This document shows positions 6,758-14,166 of a DNA stretch of 15,041 nt, piece after piece. Origin of the DNA: Gammaproteobacteria bacterium. GTDB lineage: Bacteria > Pseudomonadota > Gammaproteobacteria > Steroidobacterales > Steroidobacteraceae. The position numbers were made by a program, and so were the translations under genes. The stretch lies in assembly GCA_005877965.1 (NCBI GenBank), contig VBNP01000125.1, positions 1 to 15,041 on the forward strand, written 5' to 3'. Numbering within the stretch: position 1 is the stretch's first letter; each line of letters begins with the position of its first letter. The notes beneath the pieces were generated by a model, which was not told the DNA's origin, searched no databases, and saw nothing but the letters and a program-made list of their open reading frames with translations.

Positions 6758-8137
6758 ATGTTGCCCGTCATCGCCCTGGTCGGCCGGCCGAACGTCGGCA
6801 AGTCGACGCTGTTCAATGTGCTCACGGGCACGCGCGATGCCATCGTGGCGGACGTGCCCGGGCTCACGCGTGACCGCCAGTATGGCTTCGGGCGCCTGGG
6901 TCCGGTCCCCTGCGTCGTCATCGACACCGGTGGCCTGATAGAGAACCCGACCGGCATCGAGGCGCAGATGCGCGCCCAGACCGAACGCGCCGTCGCAGAA
7001 GCCGATCGCCTGGTATTGCTCGCCGACGCGCGCGCCGGGCTCTCACCGCAGGATCATTTCGTGGCGCGCGAGCTGCGCCGCTCGGGCAAGCCCGTCACGC
7101 TGGCCCTCAACAAGACGGACGGGCTCGATGCCGACATCGCCTGCGCAGACTTCCATGCGCTGGGGCTGGGTGAGCCGCTCGCCATCTCCGCGAGCCACGC
7201 GCGGGGGTGCGAGGAGCTCATGGAGCGGGTGCTCGCCGGCTTCGAGCCGCAGGCGGCTGCGGACACCGACTCCGACGCCATTCGCATCGCCATCATCGGC
7301 CGCCCGAACGTCGGCAAGTCCACGCTGGTGAATCGCCTGCTGGGAGAGGAGCGCGTGATCGCGAACGAGGAGCCCGGCACCACCCGCGACAGCATTCTGG
7401 TGCCCTTCGAACGCGACGGGCGCGAGTTCCTGCTGATCGACACCGCCGGGGTGCGACGTCGCGCCAGGATCGAGGACCTCATCGAGCGCGTGAGCGTTGC
7501 CAAGACGCTGCAAGCCATCGACGAGGCGCACGTGGTCATCCTGGTGCTCGACGCGCACGACACGGTCGCCGAGCAGGACGCGAGCGTGCTGGGACTGGCG
7601 CTCGAGCGCGGGCGGGCGCTCATCATCGCGGTCAACAAATGGGACGGGATCGCAGCGGAGCAGCGCGAGCAGATCCAGCGCCAGCTCGCCCTGAAACTCG
7701 ACTTCGTACCCTTTGCGCCGCTGCATTTCATCTCCGCGCGCCATGGGAGCGGGGTGGGCGAGCTCATGCAGTCCACGGTGCGCGCCTACGAGGCGGCCAT
7801 GCGCGGCATGCCGACGCGCGAGCTGACGCGTACGCTCGAGCAGGCGCTCAGCGTCCACCAGCCGCCGCTGGTGCGCGGCCGGCGCATCAAGCTGCGTTAC
7901 GCGCACCAGGGCGGCCGCAATCCGCCGCGCATCGTGATCCATGGCAACCAGACCGCCTCGGTACCCGAGGCCTACACGCGCTATCTCGCCAACGTGTTCC
8001 GCAAGACCTACGATCTGTTCGCGACCCCGGTGTCCATCGAGTACCGCACCGATGCCAACCCCTACGAGCGCGAGCGGCGCACGCAGCCGCGCCCCGGCGG
8101 GTCGCGCCGGCGCGCGGCGACCAAGCGGCGCCGTTGA
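6758..8137 (+). CDS. der: Ribosome-associated GTPase Der (EngA)
   Basis: Essential GTPase for maturation and stability of the 50S subunit; it is unusual in having two GTPase domains in tandem. The 459-residue product shows G1 GRPNVGKST at 9-17, DTGG (G3) and NKTD at 118-121 in domain 1. Domain 2 has GRPNVGKST again at 181-189, DTAG and NKWD at 293-296. A KH-like RNA-binding domain occupies about 350-440 (LRYAHQGGRNPPRIVIHGN), and a very basic tail ends KRRR. The first residues MLPVIALVGRPNVGKST match the E. coli start, fixing ATG 6758. No purine-rich ribosome binding site is visible in the 30 bases after bamB. It is the last gene of the chain and converges on the S41 peptidase gene 24 bases away, with no clear terminator between them. 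Confidence 0.98.
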   Translation: MLPVIALVGRPNVGKSTLFNVLTGTRDAIVADVPGLTRDRQYGFGRLGPVPCVVIDTGGLIENPTGIEAQMRAQTERAVAEADRLVLLADARAGLSPQDHFVARELRRSGKPVTLALNKTDGLDADIACADFHALGLGEPLAISASHARGCEELMERVLAGFEPQAAADTDSDAIRIAIIGRPNVGKSTLVNRLLGEERVIANEEPGTTRDSILVPFERDGREFLLIDTAGVRRRARIEDLIERVSVAKTLQAIDEAHVVILVLDAHDTVAEQDASVLGLALERGRALIIAVNKWDGIAAEQREQIQRQLALKLDFVPFAPLHFISARHGSGVGELMQSTVRAYEAAMRGMPTRELTRTLEQALSVHQPPLVRGRRIKLRYAHQGGRNPPRIVIHGNQTASVPEAYTRYLANVFRKTYDLFATPVSIEYRTDANPYERERRTQPRPGGSRRRAATKRRR

Positions 8138-8161
8138 AGACGGGTCATCATCGGTCCTTCG

Positions 8162-11100
8162 CTACTTACCCAGTTGCGTGGGAATTGGTGGCGCAGATTT
8201 GCGCGCCACCGGCTGCACGCTCTTCAGCTGCCCGGTAAGCTCCTCAATGGCCGCATCGAGCTGCGGGTCGCGGTCCTCGTTCACGGCGAGGGGATCCAGT
8301 TGCACCTCCATGTCCGGCGCCACCCCCTCGTTCTCCACGCGCCATTCACCCTCCGGGGTATAGAAGCGAAAGAACGGAACGGTGAGCCGACCTCCGTCTA
8401 TCAGCGGCGGATTGACGGAGATCCCGATCAGCCCGCCCCAGGTGCGGGTGCCGATCAACTTGCCGAGGCCGAGATGCCTGAACCCGTACGGGAGGAAGTC
8501 GCCGCCCGATCCGGCATCCTGGTCGATCAACATCACCTTGGGGCCGTAAATGGCGCCCGCCGGTGTGTTGAACACCAGCCCATCACGATCCTTCCAGCCC
8601 GAGAGATACTTGCGGTTCAGTACCTCGAGGACATAGTTCGCCGCCTGGCCGCCGCTGTTGCGGCGGTCATCAGCAATCAGCGCGTCCTTGTCGATCTCGG
8701 AAAAGAACATGCGGTTGAAGAACGTGAAACCATCATCGGCGGTGTCCGGCAGGTACACATAGGCGACCCTGCCGTTGGTATGGCGATCCACGTATTCGCG
8801 GTTGCGCTGCACCCACTCCCATCGGCGTAACGCCGTCTCGCTGTCGATCGGGATCACGATAGCCGTGCGTGCCGACTTCGTGGTGCCGTCGCGGCTGAGC
8901 GTGAGCGCCACCTGTTTGTCCACGGTACCTTCGAGCAGTGCGAAGATATTGACCGTTGCATCGAGCGCGCGACCATTGATCGCCAGGATGGCGTCGCCTT
9001 CTGCGGCATTTACACCCGGCGCCGCCAGCGGACCGACGAGATACGGGTTCCACCGATCGCCGCGGTAGATCTTTTGGATGTGGTAGAGATTCTTCTCCAC
9101 CCTGAAGTCTGCGCCGAGGAGACCGATCGCGGCGGGCCTCTCATCTTCGAGATCGCCGCCGCTGATCCTGTTGTGACCGACCTGCAGCTCGCTGATCATC
9201 TCGACCAGCAGATCATTCAGATCCTCGCGGCGCTGCACGTACTGCAGCAGCGGTTCATAACGCGCGCGCACCGCCTGCCAGTCCAGTCCGTGCATATTCG
9301 GGTCGTAGAAGAACTGCTGTTCCATGCGCCAGGCTTCCGCGAAGATCTGATGCCATTCCTGGCGAGGATCGACAAACAGCCGCAGGCCGCCGAGATCGAG
9401 CGGTTTGGACTCGAGCTTTTCGTTGGCGTCGGCGACTTCCATCTTTCCCTCGGGCAGCGTCAGCAGCAGCTTCTTGCGATCCGCGCTCGCGGAAACACCG
9501 ACCAACTGCTGTCTGAGCGACTTTTCGGCTCGCTCCTTGAAGCTGTATCGATACAGCTCGCCATCCGCACCGCGGGTTGGACCGGGGGGCTCGGTCGTCG
9601 ATCCCGCCTGCCGCCGTGACAGATAGAGCAGCGCGCCGTCGGATGCGACCATCAGGCTCTCGTAATTGCGCTCGGCAACAGGGATCGGCACCAAGCGGTC
9701 GGACAATCCCGCCAGGTCGATGCGGGTGGGCTTGGGAGGCTTGTCCGCCTTGTCGGTCTTGGCGGATTTGCCTGCCTTCGGGCCGGCCTTGTCGCCGCCG
9801 TCGTCCTTGTCGCCGTGGTCGGCGTTCTCGTCCTGGTCGGCGTTCTCGCCCTGACCGGCATCCTTGTGGCTTCCCTTGGGTTCCTCATCGCCGCTCCTGG
9901 GCGCGAGCGGCGACTTGCCATCGGCGGCGAGCACCGCCGCGTAGATACTCTTGCGCAGCGGACGCTCCCGGGTCGACATGTCGAGCCCCACCCGGGTAGG
10001 TCCGGCATCGATCGACGCGGTGAAGTACAGCAGATCGCCGTCCCCGAATACCGGGTCGTCCGTCTGGATGAAGTTGTCGGCCAGATCGACGGTCTGTGCT
10101 GCGGCAAAATGATGCAGTCTGACCCTGGTGAAATAGTTCGCGCCCACGACGGTGTAGGCGATCCATTGGCTATCGGGTGAGAACGTCGTGATGAAAGTGC
10201 CGCGCCGCTGGCTGGTGTCGATCAGGCTCAGCGCATTGCTGGCGAGCTCGAGGGCGTAAAGGTGCAGATGATTGTCCCGCAAGACGATGCGCCGCGCATC
10301 CGGCGACCAGCCGAGCAAGGTGAAATAATCCTTCTGTCCCAAGGCGTGGCGAGTGGGCCGCTCGAGTCCGGCAGCATCGCGTACCAGCAACGCCTGGGCG
10401 CCGCCCTCATCGCTGAGGTAGGCGATCTTCTGGCCGTCTCCGCTCCACAGCGCATCGGCTTCCCGCACGCCCGGCGTTGCAGTCAAGTTCCGCACCGAGC
10501 CATCCTTCACCGGAACGCTGAAGACCTCGCCGCGCGCGGTAATCAGGACGCGCTTGCCGGTGGGCGAGAGCCATGCCGAGGTGATGTTCTTGCCGGCATC
10601 CTTCCACTGCGGGCGCGCTTGCAGGGAGGGCGGCGTGAGGTGAACGGGGATCGACTGGATCCGGCCGGTGACCACCTCGAGTGACTTGAGCTCGCCCCCC
10701 ACCTCGTAGACCACCGTGTGGCCGTAGGCGTCGGCGTTGCGCACGTCCCATGGGGTCTCATGCGTCAGTTGCCGAACGGCGTGCGTACCAGAGTCGTACA
10801 GGAACACGTTGGCGCTGCCCTCGTTGCGGTCCGAAATAAACGCGACGTCCTCGCCGACCCACATGGGGTTGCTGTCAGAGGCGTTTACATGCGGAATTGC
10901 TTCGAGCGCCTTTGCGGCCGGATCGATGATCCAGATGGGCGGCGTGTCACCCCCGCGGTGTTGACGCCAGCCGCTCGCGCCGGCGTAGGCCATCAGATAA
11001 GGTCGGTAGGCCAGGCGTTTCCCGTCCGGCGACCAGCTGCCTTCCACCGCTACGGCTTTCATGACCTTCTGCTCGTATCCGCCCGCGAGCGGCACTTCGT

Positions 11101-11530
11101 AGAATTGACTGCTTCTGCTGTTGGCGATCTCCCGATTGGACACAAACAGCACGCGCTTGCCGTCCGCACTCCATCCGCTCACGACGTCGGCAGCCGGGTG
11201 CCATGTCAGGCGGCGCGGCTGGCCGCCTGCGACCGGCACGACGTATACGTCGATGTTGTTGTCGTAGTTCGCGGAGAAGGCGATCCAGTTGCCGTCGGGC
11301 GAAAAGTGCGGCGCGTATTCCGACGCCGGATGCGCGGTGATCTGCACGGGGCGCTGACCGTCGCGGTCGCTGACCCAGATATCTCCTCCGTAGACGAACG
11401 CGAGGTGATCCTTCGAGACCGCCGGTTGTCGCAGCAGGCGGGTTGGCGAATCCTGCGCCGCGGGCAGAGCGAAGCACTTGCACAGCAGCGCGACTGCGCA
11501 TGCCGTTCCCAGGAACCTGGAAATTCTCAT
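8162..11530 (-). CDS. Secreted tricorn-like S41 family peptidase with TolB-type propellers and PDZ domain
   Basis: A 1122-residue protein with the tricorn protease layout (archaeal tricorn is about 1070). A cleavable signal peptide is likely (hydrophobic 8-24, predicted cut after LPAA, residue 25), so it probably acts in the periplasm. Two beta-propeller regions follow, the first rich in TolB/PD40-like units such as APHFSPDGNWIAFSA and SPDGKRLAYRP. A charged linker (about 547-602), a mixed core, a PDZ domain (about 795-880, with EGDAILAINGRALD) and the S41 catalytic region complete it. The likely nucleophile is S1008 in AGSGGDF; H786 (in QVGHNR) and E1066 (in VENEG) match the tricorn His and Glu. 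Tricorns trim peptides, but the substrate here is unknown. AGGAAG at 11536-11541 (minus strand) supports ATG 11530. It lies 49 bases downstream of the ATPase gene on the same strand. Confidence 0.9.
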   Translation of the reverse strand: MRISRFLGTACAVALLCKCFALPAAQDSPTRLLRQPAVSKDHLAFVYGGDIWVSDRDGQRPVQITAHPASEYAPHFSPDGNWIAFSANYDNNIDVYVVPVAGGQPRRLTWHPAADVVSGWSADGKRVLFVSNREIANSRSSQFYEVPLAGGYEQKVMKAVAVEGSWSPDGKRLAYRPYLMAYAGASGWRQHRGGDTPPIWIIDPAAKALEAIPHVNASDSNPMWVGEDVAFISDRNEGSANVFLYDSGTHAVRQLTHETPWDVRNADAYGHTVVYEVGGELKSLEVVTGRIQSIPVHLTPPSLQARPQWKDAGKNITSAWLSPTGKRVLITARGEVFSVPVKDGSVRNLTATPGVREADALWSGDGQKIAYLSDEGGAQALLVRDAAGLERPTRHALGQKDYFTLLGWSPDARRIVLRDNHLHLYALELASNALSLIDTSQRRGTFITTFSPDSQWIAYTVVGANYFTRVRLHHFAAAQTVDLADNFIQTDDPVFGDGDLLYFTASIDAGPTRVGLDMSTRERPLRKSIYAAVLAADGKSPLAPRSGDEEPKGSHKDAGQGENADQDENADHGDKDDGGDKAGPKAGKSAKTDKADKPPKPTRIDLAGLSDRLVPIPVAERNYESLMVASDGALLYLSRRQAGSTTEPPGPTRGADGELYRYSFKERAEKSLRQQLVGVSASADRKKLLLTLPEGKMEVADANEKLESKPLDLGGLRLFVDPRQEWHQIFAEAWRMEQQFFYDPNMHGLDWQAVRARYEPLLQYVQRREDLNDLLVEMISELQVGHNRISGGDLEDERPAAIGLLGADFRVEKNLYHIQKIYRGDRWNPYLVGPLAAPGVNAAEGDAILAINGRALDATVNIFALLEGTVDKQVALTLSRDGTTKSARTAIVIPIDSETALRRWEWVQRNREYVDRHTNGRVAYVYLPDTADDGFTFFNRMFFSEIDKDALIADDRRNSGGQAANYVLEVLNRKYLSGWKDRDGLVFNTPAGAIYGPKVMLIDQDAGSGGDFLPYGFRHLGLGKLIGTRTWGGLIGISVNPPLIDGGRLTVPFFRFYTPEGEWRVENEGVAPDMEVQLDPLAVNEDRDPQLDAAIEELTGQLKSVQPVARKSAPPIPTQLGK
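9817..9852. repeat. 18-bp tandem repeat inside the S41 peptidase gene
   Basis: Two adjacent 18-base units, GGTCGGCGTTCTCGTCCT (9817-9834) and the same with one change (9835-9852), match at 17 of 18 positions. On the coding (minus) strand they encode a repeated Glu-Asn-Ala-Asp unit in the charged linker. The length is a multiple of three, so copy-number changes would keep frame. Confidence 0.8.
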
Positions 11531-11579
11531 GGTCTCTTCCTAAGGCGGTTGATTGGCGTGGGCGATAGATGCCGAAAGG

Positions 11580-12719
11580 TCAAGCCAGCTCGGCCATGCA
11601 CTCCGCCAGCGACAGCACTTCGACCTTGGAACGTAGCGTATAGCGTGTCGGGCCCGGATAAACCACCAACAGCCGGTGTAGTTCCAGGTCTTTGAGCGCC
11701 GAAACCATCGATGGAGTCATCGTCGGTGCATCTGCCCGTTTGATCTCAATTCCAATACGACGCCCTCTAAGAAACAGCAACAGGTCCAGCTCCGCCCCGG
11801 CCTGCGTTCGCCAGTAATAGGCGTTGGCTTTCGGCAACCGTGCAAGTAATTGCTCGATGACGAACCCCTCCCATGATCCGCCGACTACAGGATGTCCTTC
11901 AAGCTGCGGGCGGTCAGCGATCCCGAGTAACGTATGCAACAGGCCCGAATCCCGAATGTAGACCTTCGGAGATTTGACCAACCGCTTGCCGACATTCGCG
12001 TACCAGGGCTCGAGTACGCGCACGACCAACGCGCCGGATAATGCATCGAGATGGCGCTTGACAGTGGTATGAGCCTCGCCCAGGGACCGCCCGATCTCAG
12101 AGCTGTTCCAGATACCGCCCGAGGAGTGTGCCGTCATGGTCCAGAATCTGCGCATCGTTCCCGAGGGCACTTGCACGCCGAGTTGAGCCAAATCGCGTTC
12201 GAGGAAAGTGCGAATGAAATCTTCCCGCCAGGCGGCGCTCGCAGCATCCGTGCGCGCCAGAAACGACCGCGGAAAACCGCCACGCAGCCACAGGCGATTG
12301 AGTTCCGGGCTGTTAAGCTCCTCGAGCGTGAAACCGCCCATCTCGACGATCGTGATCCGGCCCGCCAGAGTTTCGGAGCTCTGCCGCAGCAACTCCGGCG
12401 AGGCACTGCCCAGGATGAGAAATCGCGCCCGAATCGGCTTGCGATCCAACAGCACCCTGAGAATCGGAAAAAGATCGGGATGACGCTGCACCTCATCGAT
12501 CACGATCAGCCCTCGTAACGACTCGAGCGCCGTCATGGGCTCGGACAGCCGCGCCAGATCGACAGGATTTTCCAGGTCGAAGTAAGTGTTCTTGGTCCGC
12601 TCCGCCAGCTGCCGCGCAACAGTGGTCTTGCCGCACTGACGGGGACCCAGTAACGACACTGCAGGCCCCGTCTTCAGGCCTGCGCGGAGCCTGGCGAGGA
12701 GCTGTGGTCGTTGCAACAT
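11580..12719 (-). CDS. AAA_14 / DUF4143 family ATPase
   Basis: A 379-residue ATPase of the widespread AAA_14-DUF4143 family, whose biological role is poorly known. Walker A is GPRQCGKTT at 25-33, Walker B is LIVIDE at 71-76 followed by VQRHPDLFPILRVLLD, and a sensor-like FLILGSAS segment comes next. A winged-helix-like middle (EIGRSLGEAHTTVKRHLDAL) leads to the DUF4143 C-terminus. That region shows a PD-(D/E)XK-like pattern: WEGFVIEQLL (E284/E289), AELDLLL (D312) and IEIKRA (E325, K327), which suggests a nuclease fold without proving activity. ATG 12719 is chosen because the family begins near here (MLQRPQLL). The frame stays open upstream to 12860 through a 16-bp palindrome, and a TTG inside it is an alternative. 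The ribosome binding site at the ATG is poor. The Walker A cysteine (usually Val) is a minor oddity. Confidence 0.9.
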   Translation of the reverse strand: MLQRPQLLARLRAGLKTGPAVSLLGPRQCGKTTVARQLAERTKNTYFDLENPVDLARLSEPMTALESLRGLIVIDEVQRHPDLFPILRVLLDRKPIRARFLILGSASPELLRQSSETLAGRITIVEMGGFTLEELNSPELNRLWLRGGFPRSFLARTDAASAAWREDFIRTFLERDLAQLGVQVPSGTMRRFWTMTAHSSGGIWNSSEIGRSLGEAHTTVKRHLDALSGALVVRVLEPWYANVGKRLVKSPKVYIRDSGLLHTLLGIADRPQLEGHPVVGGSWEGFVIEQLLARLPKANAYYWRTQAGAELDLLLFLRGRRIGIEIKRADAPTMTPSMVSALKDLELHRLLVVYPGPTRYTLRSKVEVLSLAECMAELA

Positions 12720-12720
12720 G

Positions 12721-12757
12721 CCTTGAATATTGAGCGATCGCCGCTCAATATTCAAGG
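12721..12757. repeat. Perfect 16-bp inverted repeat abutting the ATPase start codon
   Basis: CCTTGAATATTGAGCG (12721-12736) and CGCTCAATATTCAAGG (12742-12757) pair without mismatch around a 5-base loop ATCGC. The arms are AT-rich compared with the surrounding DNA. The repeat ends one base before the ATPase ATG (minus strand). If transcribed it would form a strong hairpin that buries the only AAGG near that start. It could be an operator, a translation-blocking hairpin, or a dispersed palindromic element. No second copy was seen in this window. Confidence 0.9.
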
Positions 12758-12817
12758 TGACAGTCGACCATGCTCTGCATGGCGGCCGAGCGCTCGTTTG
12801 GCTTGCCCGATGGCCGG

Positions 12818-12904
12818 CTACAACCGGCGCCCGCCGTTGACGTTGCGGTACTTGCGCCACTGGCTCGGGGGCGTGCCGACTGCCTTCTTGAACGCGCGGC
12901 CGCC
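12818..12904 (-). pseudogene. Remnant of an AraC-family regulator (extreme C-terminus)
   Basis: In the gap between the ATPase and DUF3667 genes, minus-strand codons read G-R-A-F-K-K-A-V-G-T-P-P-S-Q-W-R-K-Y-R, then a short tail and a TAG at 12818-12820. This is the closing helix signature of AraC/XylS DNA-binding domains (F-x-R-x-F-K-x-x-x-G-x-x-P-x-x-x-R). Upstream the frame turns into Ala/Arg/Gly-rich sequence with no AraC character, and the DUF3667 gene stop follows at 12936, so only about 25-30 codons survive. It is read as a broken gene left by a deletion or insertion. The match is short, so chance resemblance is possible but unlikely. Confidence 0.55.
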
Positions 12905-12935
12905 TGGTGCGCCGGCGGCTGAGCGTGCGCGGCGC

Positions 12936-13796
12936 TCAGAGTAACCTCAGTGTTACAACAAACAACAGGAATCGGAACAGCCAGACTATGTGGAAAAACG
13001 ACCACGCAATCGAGGCGGCCAGCAATCCTGCGTACCAGCGGCTCACGCGATAAACCCGCCGCAGCATCAGGAACAGGTAAGGCGCGAACACCGCTTGAAT
13101 GATGACGGTCGGGACGACGTCCGCGGTCACAATGCCCGGCGGCAGGCCGAACAGCGCGCCCAGGCGCACGAGCAGCAGCAGGAGAATCGGGATGAATACA
13201 CCGATCACGAGCAGCGCGAAGGACCAGAAGTGCGTTGCGACGATCAGGTGCTCGGTAAAGTATCGCTTCTTCCTGACCAGGAACGCGTAAAACAGCAGCG
13301 CAATGACCGGTATCAGCGAAAACACCAGTGTCTTGGACAGGATCGCCGTTTTCTCGTTGTATTTCCGTTCCAGCGCCGGGTACTCCAGCCCCTTGTGGCG
13401 CATCGTCTGTTCAACCTGGGTCAGCGCAAGGGTCGGGTAGTAGTTGTTCATGTGGAGCTGTACGGCAAGCGGTGTCGTGAACGCGTTGTACGGAAAGATC
13501 GAATTGGACAGGTAGTAGACGACGCTCAATATGAGAAACAGCCGCAGCGGATTGACGTGGCGGATGCGCCGTCCTGCCAGATAATCCGCGCTCAGGACTC
13601 CGGGCCGGCTCACGAGCAGCCAACAGGTTCTCAGGATCTTTGAATCGAAATGCGTGAACGTTTCAACGGCTTCCGCCAGGTAGTGTCGGAGCGAAAAATC
13701 GTGATCAACGTGCCGCTTTTCGCCACAACTATTGCAGAAGCGCCCCATGCCTGGGGCGCCGCAGGAGGGGCACTGGAGCGTTGGTTCTACTCCCAC
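12936..13796 (-). CDS. DUF3667 domain zinc-ribbon membrane protein
   Basis: A 286-residue protein of unknown function. The N-terminus has a zinc ribbon made of two CxxC pairs (C9/C12 and C21/C24, CPSCG and CNSCG). The DUF3667 signature follows: FSLRHYLAEAVETFTHFDSKILRT, then LVSRPGVLSADYLAGRRIRHVNPLRLFL. The rest is strongly hydrophobic, with about five membrane spans (83-101, 153-174, 185-211, 227-246, 255-281), so it sits in the inner membrane with the ribbon probably cytosolic. The start is GTG 13796: a TGA lies immediately upstream in frame, and the next ATG (residue 17) would remove the first CxxC. No strong ribosome binding site is seen. GC content here is clearly below that of the left half. 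It is divergent from the TIR gene across a 370-base gap. Confidence 0.85.
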   Translation of the reverse strand: MGVEPTLQCPSCGAPGMGRFCNSCGEKRHVDHDFSLRHYLAEAVETFTHFDSKILRTCWLLVSRPGVLSADYLAGRRIRHVNPLRLFLILSVVYYLSNSIFPYNAFTTPLAVQLHMNNYYPTLALTQVEQTMRHKGLEYPALERKYNEKTAILSKTLVFSLIPVIALLFYAFLVRKKRYFTEHLIVATHFWSFALLVIGVFIPILLLLLVRLGALFGLPPGIVTADVVPTVIIQAVFAPYLFLMLRRVYRVSRWYAGLLAASIAWSFFHIVWLFRFLLFVVTLRLL

Positions 13797-13824
13797 TCAG
13801 TTGTCGCATCCGTTGTAGAACAGG

Positions 13825-13834
13825 GTCTTAAGAC
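13825..13834. promoter_or_regulatory. 10-bp palindrome, possible operator
   Basis: GTCTTAAGAC is a perfect palindrome, 29 bases upstream of the DUF3667 GTG and directly next to the 11-bp tandem repeat. The position fits an operator or a promoter-region element. No regulator can be named. Confidence 0.25.
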
Positions 13835-13836
13835 AC

Positions 13837-13858
13837 ACGGGTATCTTACGGGTATCGT
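13837..13858. repeat. Tandem 11-bp direct repeat in the divergent promoter region
   Basis: ACGGGTATCTT (13837-13847) is followed at once by ACGGGTATCGT (13848-13858), 10 of 11 identical. The 11-base period is about one helical turn, so a protein could contact both units from the same DNA face. Together with the neighbouring palindrome it looks like a regulatory cluster. Confidence 0.5.
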
Positions 13859-14157
13859 CTTGAAAGGCCAGATGGTTGTGGAATCAGCTAGCGGCCTTGC
13901 TGCGCCGACTGCACGTTGGATCGACGGGCGTGATCGAAGCCGGGAGGGCCCGAAATCTTAGAGGCTTCGGGGATCGAGCAGAGGTGCTCAGTGGCCTTTG
14001 AATGGCGCTGCGCGCATTCTTGGCGATCAGTTCCTTCCCGCGCCGCGCAGACGCCCGGCGCCTCATTGCACGGAGATGGTATGTCGCGATTGCTCGACGA
14101 TCGCCCAGGGCGCAACGGCTGCAACAATCCCCATCGCGTCGTCTGCGCCCGATAGCC

Positions 14158-14162
14158 AGGGA
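14158..14162 (+). promoter_or_regulatory. Ribosome binding site deciding the GTG start of the TIR gene
   Basis: AGGGA lies 4 bases before GTG 14167. The frame is open for a long way upstream with no better-placed start, so this site together with the family N-terminus (SRAVFLSYASQDAEAA) fixes the start. Confidence 0.55.
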
Positions 14163-14166
14163 CGAC

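Larger units (their letters stand above)
13797..14166. other. 370-base divergent intergenic region
   Basis: This gap separates the starts of the DUF3667 gene (minus) and the TIR gene (plus), so it should carry promoters for both, but no convincing -35/-10 pair was found on either strand. It contains a 10-bp palindrome and an 11-bp tandem repeat near the DUF3667 side (listed separately) and a weak 7-bp stem, CGAAGCC at 13935-13941 with GGCTTCG at 13963-13969. Short open frames occur on both strands, but none has recognisable protein character. Confidence 0.6.

Noticed and set aside
5549..6957. Long minus-strand frames opposite bamB and der
   Set aside because: No recognisable domains; the + strand genes have complete motifs in the same bases.
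8138..8161. Possible bidirectional terminator between der and the S41 gene
   Set aside because: The 24 bases contain no stable stem or T-run.
11560..11570. A TTGACC-type -35 box on the minus strand just after the ATPase gene
   Set aside because: No acceptable -10 at 16-18 bases, so it is not called as a promoter for the S41 gene.
12720..12860. N-terminal extension of the ATPase frame to 12860
   Set aside because: The added 47 residues are low-complexity, run through the palindrome, and the family starts near MLQRPQLL.
13650..13961. 103-codon + strand frame overlapping the 5' end of the DUF3667 gene
   Set aside because: Its first half is antisense to the zinc-ribbon coding region, and the rest has no protein character.
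14081..14155. 24-codon ORF with GGAG upstream, ending just before the TIR ribosome binding site
   Set aside because: Could be a leader peptide, but one short frame with a modest ribosome binding site is not enough support; conservation would be needed.
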